The notes below the pieces were generated by a model, which did not search any database, was not told the origin of the DNA, and saw only the letters and a program-made list of their open reading frames with translations. A stretch of DNA of 64,000 nt from Halichondria panicea (Eukaryota > Porifera > Demospongiae > Suberitida > Halichondriidae), in NCBI RefSeq assembly GCF_963675165.1, contig NC_087385.1, forward strand, positions 5,725,412 to 5,789,411. Direction: 5' to 3'. Every line of letters begins with the position of its first letter. Positions within the stretch are counted from its first letter, which is position 1. This document shows positions 1 through 11,850 of the stretch, piece after piece. Position numbers and translations under genes: made by a program.

Positions 1-29
1 TTGTGCTGATCATTAACTCTCTGTTGCAG

Positions 30-2309
30 TGCTGACCAGCTCTCGTGTGGCGTGACCTTGCTATTGGACTCTAGGAGCTCAAAGACACATTCAGCTACCA
101 AAATCATTCTGGAGAAGATATCAGTGAGTACTTGTTTGTGTTCAAGTGATTAGTTTAACTGATGGTTGTTTTATCATGCAGGTCAACAAGTTCCCCGTGA
201 GTGTCCACATGGTGTACGTCTACATCAAGACAGGACTGTTCAGTCGTTCTAAAAACCTCGCCAGTCCAGACGTCATTGCTAAACTACATGTGAGTATCTA
301 GAGCATAGCCCACAATGATAAACCAATCCCATGCTGTACTTCTCTGCTCAGTACATGTAGGCTGTATGTATATACTTATGTACATGTATGTATTCTTTCA
401 GCACAAGACTTACTTTCCCTGCAGATGGCGTACCTGCCTGACCAAAAGTCCTTGTTGGATCAGTTTGAGCCTAGTAATGTTCCCGATGAGTTGGGTGGCT
501 CCCTCAAGTACGACCACAAGAGCTGGGTCTACAACAGACTAGTGAGTTTTGTCAATAGCTATTCAATATTATTGTACCTGTGCAATCTAACACCACTCTC
601 CTTACATAATTATAACTTCTGTCGAATATAGAATATATATACTGATACCAATACCACGCCGTTCCCTGATATTGTATTTGTCTAGTACAGTATATATTAT
701 CTCTAAGCTAATTTGATTTCTCCATCCTCAGGAATTTGAGAAGATGCAGCACCTATATCAGCGAGCCAAGACACGGTTCCCCGACGTGAGAGATGCTCTG
801 GACCTCGTCAAGGTGCCCACCTGTGTCAAAGAGGCGGAGCATATCATGACAGAGGATCTTAAACTGAAGGAGGGGCTTGTCAATCGTCTGGCCGAAGCAG
901 AGCTATCAATTGACAACTTCTTGGACGTGCTCAAACACCAGGTTGATCAAGGCTCTCTTGAGATCTCACTGGGGACTAAGGATTACATCACAATGATGTC
1001 AGCACTCAACGGAATGCTAGAGGATATTAGAAACACTATGAGTCAGTTTGACAAGTTCTGGGGTGTGCACAAAGCCCGGGTGGATCACATGATGCGCATG
1101 TGCCACTTTAATAGGAGTGCTGACAAGGTAATGTCTTGAATTAAGTTACAAATTAGCATATAATTATAAGTGGAGCGTTTGATAAACATCCTCCAACACT
1201 ATGCCAATTAATACCATTCACTGCTCTGTACGTTCTGGCTGCAGTCCAAACACTTGATGCAAGGACACATTGACGACCTCAAGAGTGGTGGACTTTTACT
1301 AGGAGACACTCTCGAGAGCTCGCTGGAGCTGGGAGAGAAACACGAAGCATTTGTCTCAAAATGCAAAAGTGTAAGTTCTCTGACCTAACAATTCCCCAAA
1401 AATCTCTTCCCATTTCTTCCCCACTATCTCCCACTATCTCCCACTCTCTCCCATTAAAGAAAAAATTTGGTACTATATCTATATAATTATGCTAGCTGTT
1501 TGATCAGCTGTGTATGCTGGTACTACTAGGTGATATTGTTGACCTGCCACTCCCCTCACAGACAATGGATGAACACATGGACCGTATCCGTGCCGACGCT
1601 AACATTCTCATTAACCCGACCTTTGAACCCAAGGAGACTGACGACACAATGCATTCGGCTACTAAGGAAGCCATCACATTAGTTCAGAACCAACTCGACA
1701 ACCTCACCACCACCTACCAGGAGCTCATGACTCTATGTCAACAAAAGAGAGACTTATTCATTGTCTGCGTCAAATTCCACATGACCACAAGACAAGTAGG
1801 ATAATTGTAGCACATTGCAATGTAGTAGTACAGTTGCTTGGAAGTAGTTTGAATGGTCCTACATGTAACACTGGAGTAAAGTATTCATTCTGAATGGTTG
1901 TTTTTGGTCCAAAATTGAAGACAGTCATAGTACCATGTTATGTCTCAGGGCTACAGCTAGAATACACCTTTTATTTAAGCTGACCTTCCGATTTTGAAAA
2001 GTGTAGTTACATTAGAATCATCAGTTTATGTTGATGTACATGTACATGTACGTACCGTACTGTTGTGATACAGCTGTTCCCACCCCCACACAGTGTCAGC
2101 AGTGGACACAGGATGCACTGGAGTTTATGGCATCTCAGCCGCTGGAGGAACCGTCAAGCAAGATAGCCACAGATCTGGTGCGTCAGATAGACGGGACACT
2201 CAACAGAGTCAACCCCAATCAGTTAACTGCTATGATAGACCTGGCAGCTGCATTACCACCGGAGAAACAGTACAGCAAGAATGCACACAAGACATCACAG
2301 AAGTGAGTG

Positions 2310-2355
<46 letters not shown>

Positions 2356-2361
2356 GTGCGT

Positions 2362-2399
<38 letters not shown>

Positions 2400-5300
2400 T
2401 GTGTGTGTGTGTGTGTGGTTTATGTGTACTCCAGCATTGTATGGCTAGAGGCATATGTGCATTGTTTGCAGAGCTCTGTGATGAGGATATCACTGTGTGT
2501 GATGTCTAACTAGTTGTGGACCTGTGGCTTTATGTATTGTCTGTTTATTCTATAGGTTTGAGCAAGCAAGAGAACTGCTCAACAATCGCAAGGGTTCCCT
2601 ACAGAAGATCTTATCAATTGCTGCTGTGCAAAGTAACTCTACCTCCAACAAAGCAAAATCATTCAAGAAAAACAAAATTACTCATGTGAGTCCCCATGCA
2701 ACTATAGTCTATATGACCTATACATATCGAGTAGTGTATGTAGCACAACACTTGCCCTACCTACGCAGAGTGAAATAGAGATCGTAAATGGAAACAACTC
2801 GGAGCCCCTTTCCATAACGTCCCCTGCGGCCCTGGACAACCCCGAGGCCAGTCTATATCTGGCCAAGACGATGGCCAGTGTGACAGAGGAGTACACAGAC
2901 GGTGAGAGCAGTGAGGCAGTGATCAAGAGTAGGAACAACGTGTACCGGGAGTTGGTGGAGACAGAGAAGGTGTATATCAAGGACATGCAGACGGTCATGG
3001 ACGTGAGTGTGGCGTACTGTAGTAGGTACAGCTGATATTTGAGGGGTGGAGTTTTGAATGTTCAGTCTCAGAAATAAGAAGAAATAAGATACATGTCAAA
3101 GGCTTTAAATCACATTGTCAAAGTTATAGCGTGTAATAAAAGTCATACAGCCCCTTCTGTGTTATTACACAGTCGCGTAGCCTCGAGGTATGATTTGGTA
3201 AGGGTCATCATGTTTTAAAACACATATAGCATGAGAAATTAATCCTTGTGTTTTATTCATATACAATTCGTTCTCGTGCTTGTGCCAGTATATTTCATAG
3301 TATCTACATTCATACTCGATATCATGTTATATCTGTTGCGCATAATTACGCTCATGTAATGGATTGACACTGTACATTGACGACTACTTGTACACCCCCC
3401 AGGCTTACTATGATGCTATGGACCCTGAGAGTGTGAGCATCCCACTGAGATTGCGGGGGAAGAGAGACGCTGTCTTTGGTAATATCCTCGACATCTACAA
3501 GTTCCATGACAGGTACACACAACCATGCTATTTAGCGTGTGCATTGTCAGCATACCAGAGTCTGGAGATGTGCAGCTAATCATGTGTTTGTCTTCTACAG
3601 TGTGTTCAGCAAGGCTTTGGATCGCTATGCCGACCAGCCAGAGAGAATGGGAGAGTGCTTCATTCAGTTTGTAAGTAGCACATTTCACGTGATGTACTTG
3701 TCTGTGGTACAAATGTGTGTTCTAGGCTGTTAAGTTTTGACTACGGGAGACATACTTGGCATACCCACGGGCCCAGCCCTCGCAGCTAGTGTCTGTGTAT
3801 ATATTGTACTGTCCTCATTGTCTGTACTGCCTTTACTTGTTCTTTCCTGCCTCCAGACCCAAGAGTTCCAGATGTACTCAGACTACTGCAAGAATCGCTC
3901 CAACTCTGAGACACTGGTTAACGAGGGGGCGGAGTGTCAGGCATTCTTCAAGGGCATACAGCGCAACCTTGCTCACGCTCTAGACCTCAACGCATATCTC
4001 CTCAGGCCGGTCCAGAGGATCACCAAATATCAGCTACTGCTCAAAGTAAGTTTAGCATAAAATCGTAGCATTTCGCTGTTGCTTAGCTCTGAAACACCAA
4101 AAACATATGAGGGGTGAGTAGTGCCAAAAGGAGGATGTTTTTAGGAGGGGGGTGTTTGTTTTGTTTGGTGGCGGCGGCTTAACCTCGAAGGTGGCGGCGG
4201 GTGTTTACTTGCTGGCGGCGGCTTAACTTCGAAGGTGGCGGCGGCTTAACCTCGAATGTGGCGGAGGCTGTTTCCTTCTTTATCTATGGTGGCGGCTGGT
4301 GTTTTTTGGTGGCGGCATGAGAGTGTAGAGACTCTATCTACGGTGGCGGCGGCTTAACCTCGAGGTTACGTCGGGTGTTTACTTGGTGGAGGCGGCTTAG
4401 CCTCGAATATAATTATTAATGTGGATGTGAATAAGATAATGTTGGACCACTTGACCTTTAACTAATTAAAGTTATCTTGGCAGACTACTTCTCAAGCTTG
4501 TTTTTAGTGTCTGGGAGGGATTGTGGAGTGGTCAAGACCAGTCCAGACAGTTGCTCTAGCGCTGACCTGATATCAGGCTGCTCATGGTCTCGAGGCTAGC
4601 TAGCACAGGAGCAACCCTCTGTTTCTCTACTATATTCACGGCTGGCCTTTACATTTTCGAGGCTAAGCCGCCGCCACCAACCACATTGCCGTCACCAACT
4701 GACACTCGCCGCCACCCTGGAGGTTAAGCCGCCGCCAACAACTGACACCTGCCGCCACCCTCGAGGTTAAGCCGCCGCCACAAAGTAAACACCGCCGCCT
4801 CCTAACACACCAAATTCGTTTTCTTTTGGCACTATTCACCTCTCATAAAAACATACTCTAAGGGAGCTTTCATTTATACTCATTCTGTAATATATTCCTG
4901 GCTTATCTATATTGTATTATTCCATCAGTGTACTGACTTATTGTTCATGCTTCTCTTCGTACCAATAACTACTGACTACCCCGCCCCCTCTAACTATACA
5001 CACTCTGTCACCCCCGCCCCCTCTAACTACATGCACACTCTGTCACCCCCGCCCCCTCTAACTATACACACTCTGTCACCCCCCGCCCCCTCTAACTACA
5101 CACTCTGTCACCCCCGCCCCCTCTAACTACACACTCTGTCACCCCCCACCCCCTCTAACTATACACACTCTGTCACAGGACATGATGAAGCATTCCAGCA
5201 ATGCCCCCAAGGCGTACTCTGACCTCCAGATGGCTCTGGACAGAATGCTCAAGGTCCTCAAGAATCTCAACGACTCTCTACATGTTGTCGGACTCAAAGG

Positions 5301-7851
5301 GTTTCCAGTAAGTTAATTAAAAAGATTTTGCACAAAAAGAGTCAAAAGTTCTACAACAACTCTCTCATGTTGTGATATTGAATAAAAGTTAATGCACAAA
5401 AAGATATTTCTTTACTGCTTGACAGCAATTGCTGTCAATTTCAGAGAAAATTTTACACCGAATGTGTAGTCTTGACTTTTCTCAATCGTATGCTTTTCGC
5501 ACTTATTGATTCTGAACTTTTTGGGGTTTTGAATGCCTGCACGATCGAGATCTACAAAAAACCGATAATCCCAATCTTTTCCAAACTTGCTGTCTTGATC
5601 AGTAGTGAACCCTTTCACCACTTTTCCTTGTGCAACTGTTTGAATAGTAGCCAATTTACTTCTAATAGGATCGTCTGCAGAAGGTTCAATCATATGCCCT
5701 CTTTGATTTGGTCCCAAGTATGATCCAGTAAATTCCTGACCTTCTAGTTCATTGTAGTACCTAGTTATCTTCTCCATTTGAGCATCTATTTCCATTTCAG
5801 CTGCCATCAATGCTATTTAGTGACCAACGTATGTCTTCTAAAGCTTTACAGTAAAGTTGTTGTACATACGTGTAAAGTTAATCTTAGACTGAAAGGTTAC
5901 ATAATTACTGCACGTGCTTACTGCTAGTCTATATTTGTATTCACTGTGTTAGTATTCACTAGCAAGGATAGCGTCAAACATTGTTCCTACATGTAGTGTT
6001 TACATGTACTTCGCGTGCTTATCATAATATTAGTTTAAGTGAACAATGTGATGTTTGCTTCCCCAGGGTGCTCTTGCTGAACAAGGAAGATTACTAGTTC
6101 ATGTAAGTGCTGTACCGACTTTCGTTAGGTCATGTGACAAATGGCCTCTTATAGGTATTGACTTATCAATATATCATGTGACTGTGTAGGATGCGTTCAA
6201 CGTGTGGGACAGTGGTGCCAGTGTCAGTCGCTCCCTTTTCTCCCGCGGCCATGAGAGACACGTCTTCCTCTTTGAGAAGGTCATCATCTTTAGCAAAAAG
6301 ATTGAAGCCTCTGAAGAGAAGAAGAGAGTCAGGAAATCGGACGCCTACCTCTACAAAGGTCACCTTGAGGTGAGTGCCTATACTCCCACCCCCTCTTATT
6401 CACCACACCCCCCTCACAGCTGACGGACATTGCACTGAAAGATTCCATCGACACTCAGCCTCTTCAGTTTATCTTAACGGTACATGGACAACAGAAAATA
6501 TACAAATTTCTGGTGAGTGCGATTGGGTAGCTTGTGTGTCATGTGATTAATAACCCCGCCCACAGGCCCAGACGAAGGTGATACACACCATGTGGACGAA
6601 TGAGATACGAAGATTGCTACAAGTCCAGTTCACACTCATGAAAGGTAGGGAGTGGTCTCTTGATGTTTGCTCGCTGTCATTATGGATACTCACACACACA
6701 CAGATAAGGTGATCAAGTCTGGGACTCTAGACAGAAAGAGTTACAAGGGGAAGACTAAGCTTTGTGAGTTTCTACCATTCTCCCCTTAATACAACAGTGT
6801 ACTCATCTGAACCTCCACAGCAACACATCAAAGAGACAGTCGGTTGTTTGCTTCCATCAAGGAAGAGTCCCCCAAGAAATCAATATCGTAAGTCGATCGA
6901 TACCCTCACCCCCCCCTCAGTTCATAACCTCCCCCTCCGTGTACAGTAACAGGTTCAACCTGTTCAAGCGAAACAAGAAGGGTGACCAGAAGAAGCCCCT
7001 TAAGTCCTCCACCAGTCTCTCAGGAAACCCAGAATCATCCCTCGTGGCTAGCTGCAGTGTCCCTCCCAGTCTCAAATACTCCATCGGTGGCAAGTCTAGT
7101 CGCAGAGCATCAAATGAGCAGGCCTCACTGTCCAAGTCCAGCATTGAGAGTGCCAGGAGCACCAACGGTGGGTTATTGTGTGTGTGTGTGGGTCACAGTA
7201 GTATTGTTTAATGTGTACATTGATATAGCTAGGTCCATCTGTTGACTGTAAGCACCCCCCCCTAATTATTCAGACACATGCAATAGAATACTTGTTTCAA
7301 TTGGTGTACACTCTCTCTCTATGCAGAGGAGAGCTCTAGTGAGGATGACATGTCCTATGATGAGGATGATGAGAGTGAAATGGGACAGACTGCAGATCAC
7401 TACGAGTCACTGGTGAGCCTATACCACACACTGCGTCAGGTTAACACACTCACTATGTATTAATTTTAGGTAATTGCCCTAATCTAATAATGGCGCTGTG
7501 TTGCTTTTGTAATGCTTCTGAACTGGCAAATTACGTTTACCGTGGCCCCCACACAATTTCGTCTGCACTGTGCACTATTCATTAAATACTCAACCCCACT
7601 CCCAGGCCCCTGGTGCTGCTCGCTACTACTACGCCATGGACGACTACAATTCTGGAGATTCCGATGGTGGTATCAGTCTCTGCAAGGAGCAACAAGTGGA
7701 GGTGCTGGGTATCAACCCCTACGGCTGGTGGTGGGTACGAGTGACCAACGACTGTAACGGGGAGTTAGAGGAAGGTTGGGTGCCAGCCAGTTATCTCAGA
7801 GTTATCGATGAGCTCAAGGAGGAAGGGACAAAATCAATAACTTGTGTATAG
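30..7851 (+). CDS. MCF2L-like: Dbl/DBS-family RhoGEF (Sec14-spectrin-DH-PH-SH3), 5' part outside window
   Basis: Predicted guanine-nucleotide exchange factor for Rho GTPases at membranes. Inferred exons: 30-123, 182-289, 425-541, 732-1127, 1245-1370, 1562-1795, 2094-2302, 2556-2685, 2769-3002, 3403-3512, 3601-3670, 3857-4045, 5179-5307, 6067-6102, 6190-6369, 6420-6512, 6566-6644, 6704-6763, 6821-6887, 6947-7167, 7327-7412, 7606-7851. All have GT-AG ends and agree in phase, giving about 1070 codons. Domain order: end of a Sec14/CRAL-TRIO domain (ELGGSLKYDHKSW), spectrin-like helices (732-2685), a DH domain from 2940 (LVETEKVYIKDM, LLRPVQRITKYQLLLK), a PH domain (HVFLFEKVIIFSKK) and a C-terminal SH3 (ALYDY-like start, GWWWVRV, EGWVPASYL). 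This order matches MCF2L/DBS rather than the much longer Trio or Kalirin. The 3' half has been copied in pieces downstream. Intron 12 holds a fold-back element and intron 13 an antisense gene. Confidence 0.9.
2310..2418. repeat. (GT)n microsatellite in an intron
   Basis: Nearly pure GT dinucleotide run with a few interruptions, starting right after a splice donor of the RhoGEF gene. The long cysteine-valine reading frames over it are artefacts. Confidence 0.95.
4107..4846. mobile_element. 740-bp fold-back element with 8-bp target duplication
   Basis: The ends are inverted copies (ATGAGGGGTGAGTAGTGCC on the left; the right end reads the same with few changes on the other strand). They are flanked by direct repeats aaaaacat (4099-4106 and 4847-4854). 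The interior carries repeated GGTGGCGGCGGCTTAACCTCG units on the left and their complement on the right, so most of the element can fold. The paralogous intron near 8780 continues from the same flank to the same flank without the element. No coding capacity is seen. Eight-base duplications are typical of hAT transposons, which makes a non-autonomous hAT element possible. Confidence 0.8.
4979..5175. repeat. about 30-bp minisatellite at a 3' splice site
   Basis: Six to seven tandem units of the form cccccgccccctctaact followed by acacactctgtca, ending in the copy whose ...tctgtcacag is the real acceptor of the exon at 5179. The same array is present before the duplicated exon at 9125, while the copies at 10545 and 18039 have a single unit. 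Confidence 0.9.
5412..5810 (-). CDS. Antisense small-protein family, member a (type I)
   Basis: Intact single-exon frame of 132 residues inside an intron of the RhoGEF, on the opposite strand. I do not recognise the family. Core features shared with the members at 9348, 11851, 13986, 16344 and 18315: YY..L..Q.F.G.Y near the N-terminus, then an acidic substrate-like stretch, I...L..IQ.VA.GKV, KGFTT.QDS, and YRFFVDLD.AGI..P.KF.I. There is no signal peptide or transmembrane segment, so it is probably cytosolic. Here the usual VWKGFT reads VVKGFT. Start chosen at MMAAEMEID; the next in-frame Met shifts it by one residue. Sequence around the start (ctatttagtgaccaa) is shared with member b, suggesting a conserved 5' region. 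Codons read cleanly through 132 residues, and conservation with paralogues supports coding. Confidence 0.72.
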   Translation of the reverse strand: MMAAEMEIDAQMEKITRYYNELEGQEFTGSYLGPNQRGHMIEPSADDPIRSKLATIQTVAQGKVVKGFTTDQDSKFGKDWDYRFFVDLDRAGIQNPKKFRINKCEKHTIEKSQDYTFGVKFSLKLTAIAVKQ

Positions 7852-7974
7852 TTGCTCGTTTATTTGTTTGTGAACTTTGTGAGTGTTTATTTTTCTTAAT
7901 AGATTTGACTGTTGTATATTCACATTGACTTTTGATCCCACAATATTTTGATAATCTTATTTGATCTCATGGTG

Positions 7975-8176
7975 GTCTTGCATTTTGGAGGAGGGGCTAG
8001 TTTCTGTTTGCTGGACCATGTCCCATGTACAAGACAAGCTCTAGGACATGTAGGAGCTGTTCATTGCTAATTATCCTATGGCCATGAGCCTAAACTGTTG
8101 GAGTTTATGGTGAGACTCAAACCTAGAGCTAGAGCAATGGATATGGAGTCTCTGTCATGTCTGGTTTGACCATATA
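7975..8176 (+). pseudogene. Relic of the TIR-NHL gene's first exon
   Basis: After the SH3 exon and 3' end of the RhoGEF, this stretch matches 19318-19510 (first exon of the TIR-NHL gene and its leader) with small insertions and deletions, for example around gagctgttcattgctaatt and tggagtttatggtgagactc. The frame is broken and no second exon follows. It shows that the duplication that built this locus carried the RhoGEF 3' end together with the neighbouring TIR exon. Confidence 0.8.
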
Positions 8177-8302
8177 TGGGGCTGAGAGTACTTCACATTC
8201 ACAATGTTCAGTTATAAAGCATTCATATGATATTTACCGTTGGTAGTCACTAAGTACTGTATATGTGGTGCAACTTTGTGTTCTGCACTGTTAGGTTTGT
8301 AA

Positions 8303-8412
8303 TTTCGAGGGTGTAAACTTTCGCTTGTATAGACCACGAACATTTACTGAAAAACTATGATACTCCACGAACACTAAATGTTCTTTCCACAAAAGTTTAT
8401 ACCCTCGAAATA
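8303..8412. repeat. Short inverted repeat
   Basis: The outer arms tttcgagggtgtaaacttt and, about 70 bp on, aaagtttataccctcgaaa are inverted copies. It could be a small fold-back transposon. No target duplication was identified. Confidence 0.6.
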
Positions 8413-8454
8413 TACCCGCCTATACACTGTAATGTGACCCTCTCAAAAACATAG

Positions 8455-9244
8455 CTACTTGGCATACCCACGTGCCCAACCCTCGCTGCTAGAGTCTGAT
8501 ACTGTCCTCATTGTCTGTACTGCCTTTACTTGTTCTTTCCTGCCTCCAGACCCAAGAGTTCCAGATGTACTCAGACTACTGCAAGAATCGCTCCAACTCT
8601 GAGACACTGGTTAACGAGGGGGCAGAGTGTCAGGCATTCTTCAAGGGCATACAGCGCAATCTTGCTCACGCTCTAGACCTCAATGCATATCTCCTCAGGC
8701 CATCAAAGGATCACCAAATATCAGCTACTGCTCAAAGTAAGTTTAGCATAAAATCGTGGCATTTCAATATTGCTTAGCTCTTAACACCAAAACAGAACTA
8801 TTAAGGGAGCTTAGTTGTATGTACAGTACATCTCATCTATTCCTGACTTATCTATCTCATTCCATCCATGCATATACTAAATCTACTTCAGATCGAAATG
8901 TTCATATCGTGTTTCTATTACACTGACCCCCCCTGCCCCCTAACTACACACTCTGTCACCCCCGCCCCCTCTAACTATACACACTCTGTCACCCCCCCGC
9001 CCCCTCTAACTATACACACTCTGTCACCCCCGCCCCCTCTAACTACACACTCTGTCACCCCCCGCCTCCTCTAACTACACACTCTGTCACCCCCCGCCCC
9101 CTCTAACTACACACTCTGTCACAGGACATGATGAGCAATGCCCCCAAGGCGTACTCTGACCTCCAGATGGCTCTGGACAGAATGCTCAAGGTTCTCAAGA
9201 ATCTCAACGACTCTCTACACGTTGTCGGACTCAAAGGGTTTCCA
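8455..9244 (+). pseudogene. Duplicated DH-domain exons of the RhoGEF, frameshifted
   Basis: Copy of 3750-5307 lacking the 740-bp fold-back element. The first exon copy (8550-8736) keeps splice sites but has lost two bases near LLRPVQR, so the frame becomes LLRPSKDHQ. The second exon copy (9125-9244) has lost nine bases (KHS missing after DMM) but stays open. The minisatellite at 8932-9115 before it is also copied. Parts of a broken second gene copy are more likely than alternative exons. Confidence 0.85.
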
Positions 9245-9347
9245 GTAAGTTAATCAACGGAATAAAACATTTTGCACAAAAGGAGTCTAAAGTTCTACAA
9301 CAACTCTCAACATGTTGTGGCATTCAGAAAGGTTGCACAATAATAGG

Positions 9348-9803
9348 TTACACAATAGGAGGAGTAAAAGAAGGGATTGCTGTGACTTTCAGAGCAACCC
9401 CAACACCGAGTGCGTAGAGTGCATTTGGTGTTGTAAGTCTAAACGATTCGTAGCCATTGATTTTGAACTTGTCGGGGCTTGAAATTCCTGCAAAATCGAG
9501 ATCTACAAAAAAACGATCATTCCATTGTGGCCCGTACTCTCTGTCTTGATCAGTAGTAAACCCTCTCCACATTTTTCCTTGTGTAACTGTTCGAATAGCA
9601 GCCAATTTCTCTCCAATAGGATCGCCTACAGCAGGTTCAATCACATGCCATATTTTACCCTGATCAGACCATGTTCTCAAGTATACTCCAGTAAATTCCT
9701 GATCTTTCAGTGTTTTGTACTGTTTACGTATCTTCTTAAATTCTTTCTTTAATTCAGCTTCCCTTTCCACTTTAGCTTGCTTTTCCATTTCAGCTGCTAT
9801 CAA
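9348..9803 (-). CDS. Antisense small-protein family, member b (type I)
   Basis: Intact 151-residue single-exon frame, the same family as the gene at 5412 and closest to it. A charged, probably helical N-terminus (MIAAEMEKQAKVEREAELKK) precedes the core: YKTLKDQEFTGVYL, IGEKLAAIRTVTQGKMW, RGFTTDQDREYG, DRFFVDLDFAGI. It follows a duplicated RhoGEF exon exactly as member a follows the original exon, so host exon and antisense gene were duplicated together. A perfect heat-shock element lies 131 bp upstream. No domain of known function was recognised. Confidence 0.72.
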   Translation of the reverse strand: MIAAEMEKQAKVEREAELKKEFKKIRKQYKTLKDQEFTGVYLRTWSDQGKIWHVIEPAVGDPIGEKLAAIRTVTQGKMWRGFTTDQDREYGPQWNDRFFVDLDFAGISSPDKFKINGYESFRLTTPNALYALGVGVALKVTAIPSFTPPIV

Positions 9804-9933
9804 GCTATTTAGTGACCAAAGGTATGGCTTCTATAGCTTTAAAGTTGTTGCATGTACCTGTAAATTTGTTCTAGAAGGTCAAGTATATAATTATATGGAC
9901 AATGTCGTTACCATATTAGTATGTGTAGAGTTG

Positions 9934-9946
9934 TTCTAGAACATTC
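9934..9946 (-). promoter_or_regulatory. Heat-shock element upstream of member b
   Basis: TTCtaGAAcaTTC is a perfect three-unit heat-shock element (TTCnnGAAnnTTC), 131 bp upstream of the start of the gene at 9348-9803. It is repeated in the same setting (gtagagttg before, tct after) at 12334. A chance match at one site is possible; conservation at two paralogues makes function more credible. Confidence 0.5.
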
Positions 9947-10544
9947 TATTGTTGATATATGCACGTGCAGTAAGCACGCTTATGTATTCATCAACCTCAG
10001 ACCTCGACAGGAAGCTACATATACATTAGAAATTCTACTAATGGATTGTCCGTACTTTCATGCCGCCCAGTTTGCATTTTATATCACAAAGTACACTTTG
10101 GGGAAAAGTGTACTGAAAACATTTTGTGAAAACATTGATGACTCCTCAAACTATGCCATCATACCATACCGCAACCAACATCTTTTTTGGTGTTTAAGTC
10201 AATTCTATACTTTCACCCATTTTTCCACAATAATATTATGTTTGAACTTGTTGTAAGATTTAGTCTAGAACATTCTATTTGAATACACGCAACGCACGTG
10301 GTACTTCGATTATGTGACAAATGGTAAGTGTTATTGGTAATCAATCAGTGATTCGTGTAATCGGTGCCTGTAGCTTTAAAAGAAACACCCTCATTCTGTG
10401 CTTTAAAGGAGTATGTAATTCGTACCTGGCTTGTCTAATATCCGTGGACCGAATTGTTCATGCTTTTCTTTTGGTACTGAAGTATGATAATGACAACAGC
10501 GACTACGTACCCCCTGCCACCTCTAACCACGCACACTGTCACAG
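9947..10544. other. Non-coding spacer of the duplicated block
   Basis: No gene is seen. The part around 10251-10340 is paralogous to 17561-17650 (shared acacgcaacgcacgtggtac and catgtgacaaatgg), marking the repeat unit that leads to each copy of the DH exon beginning GACATG. Confidence 0.6.
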
Positions 10545-10664
10545 GACATGATGAAGCATTCCAGCAATGCCCCCAAGGCATACTCTGACCTTCAGATGGC
10601 TCTGGACAGAATTCCAAGGTCCTTAATGACTCTCTACACGTTGTCGGACTCAAAAGGGTTTCCG
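10545..10664 (+). pseudogene. Broken copy of the RhoGEF exon at 5179
   Basis: Begins after a conserved acceptor (ctgtcacag) and reads DMMKHSSNAPKAYSDLQM like the original, then loses about ten bases so that LKVLKNLND is replaced by a shifted frame. A donor-like gtgagt follows. Confidence 0.85.
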
Positions 10665-10805
10665 GTGAGTGATTAACTACATAAAACTCGAATATATAAA
10701 ATCACCTCGAATATAAAATTACGCTAAAAGACGACAGACATGTAGACTGGCAGAATATGCCACTGCTGTAACCCCGTGGCTGGGCTTAATAGGAAATTTT
10801 ATTAC

Positions 10806-11523
10806 GAGTCCATATCCATATGAGTAATTGGTATTGGGATCTGAGGGATTCATAGGAATTGGAAATGTGTTAGTTAGTATCAGTGATCTCGTATTGACCT
10901 TCTGGTGAACTTTCGTTCACTATTTCTGCAAAGAAGCGGTAGTTGGTGTAGTACTTTGAGTCTTCAGGCCCAGTGAATCCTCTCCACACACGTCCGTTTG
11001 ATATATAGCAGGTGGATTGCTCTCAAGATGTTAATGATGTCAGTAGCTATAGAGCCATTATCCACTTCAATCACTTAATTCCCATGTTTTGTTTTGTCCG
11101 TTCCATTGTCCTTGGTGTGACATCCATTAAACACCTTGTACTTGAGCCAAGTGTAGAGTGCTCGTACTGCTGCTTTTAGAGTAGAGCGGGCTGCTTCTTC
11201 TTTTGCTTCTTGGATGCCTCTGAGTGTGCTTCTTCTATAATGATTTCTGCTTCTTCATTTACCTCTTCATTTGCTTCTTGAATCAATCCAGACGCTTCAT
11301 AGGGAGTGTTCTCAAAACTAGGCGCGTGATAAGTATTCGTCGTTAGTAGCTCGTAATAAGAATATACCCACGATTCCACTGTAGCCTTATAACTATAATT
11401 ATTGTAGTGGAATAGAAACTCCATGTTGACGGAAGCAACAGTTAGCTGTCTATTGTATGTATCCTTACTGCCAGTCCATAAACGGTAAATGTACATAATT
11501 ATGTATATAAATCCCACAAGCAC
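10806..11523 (-). pseudogene. Antisense small-protein family, member c (broken, type II)
   Basis: Remnant of a gene like the one at 16344. The core can be followed in pieces across frames on the minus strand (VDNGS, DIINILRAIH, then a shifted copy of the VWKGFTGPEDS region and TNYRFFAE), interrupted by in-frame stops. Upstream, 11176-11320 encodes an acidic helical stretch (EANEEVNEEAEIIIEEAH) comparable with the coiled-coil N-terminus of member f. At least two frameshifts and several stops argue against function. Confidence 0.7.
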
Positions 11524-11850
11524 CCGAGTGCTTAATGCCTCGACGTGTTTTGCTTCGGTCTAGAGTGTTATAGAAGAGGAGCTTAATGGTTATGGGAAAC
11601 AAAATTTATCTTGTATCCAGAGAACAAACAGTTATGAGCCCAAAATGTTATCAACAACGCAACATAACTTAGAAAATAAATGTACAATAATATTATACTT
11701 GTAAGTGCTGGTCTTAGGATGGCGCTGTAATTTGAAAAAAAAATAGGGTAATATCTGTTATTGGTACAGTTAAACAACTCTCTACATGCAGGAGCTCCTG
11801 CTACATGTTATAATTATACATGACTCTTAATAAAAATGAACCAGTTTTTA

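Noticed and set aside
2093-2513. Overlapping frames rich in Cys-Val or Thr-His over the GT run
   Set aside because: Pure translation of a dinucleotide microsatellite inside an intron.
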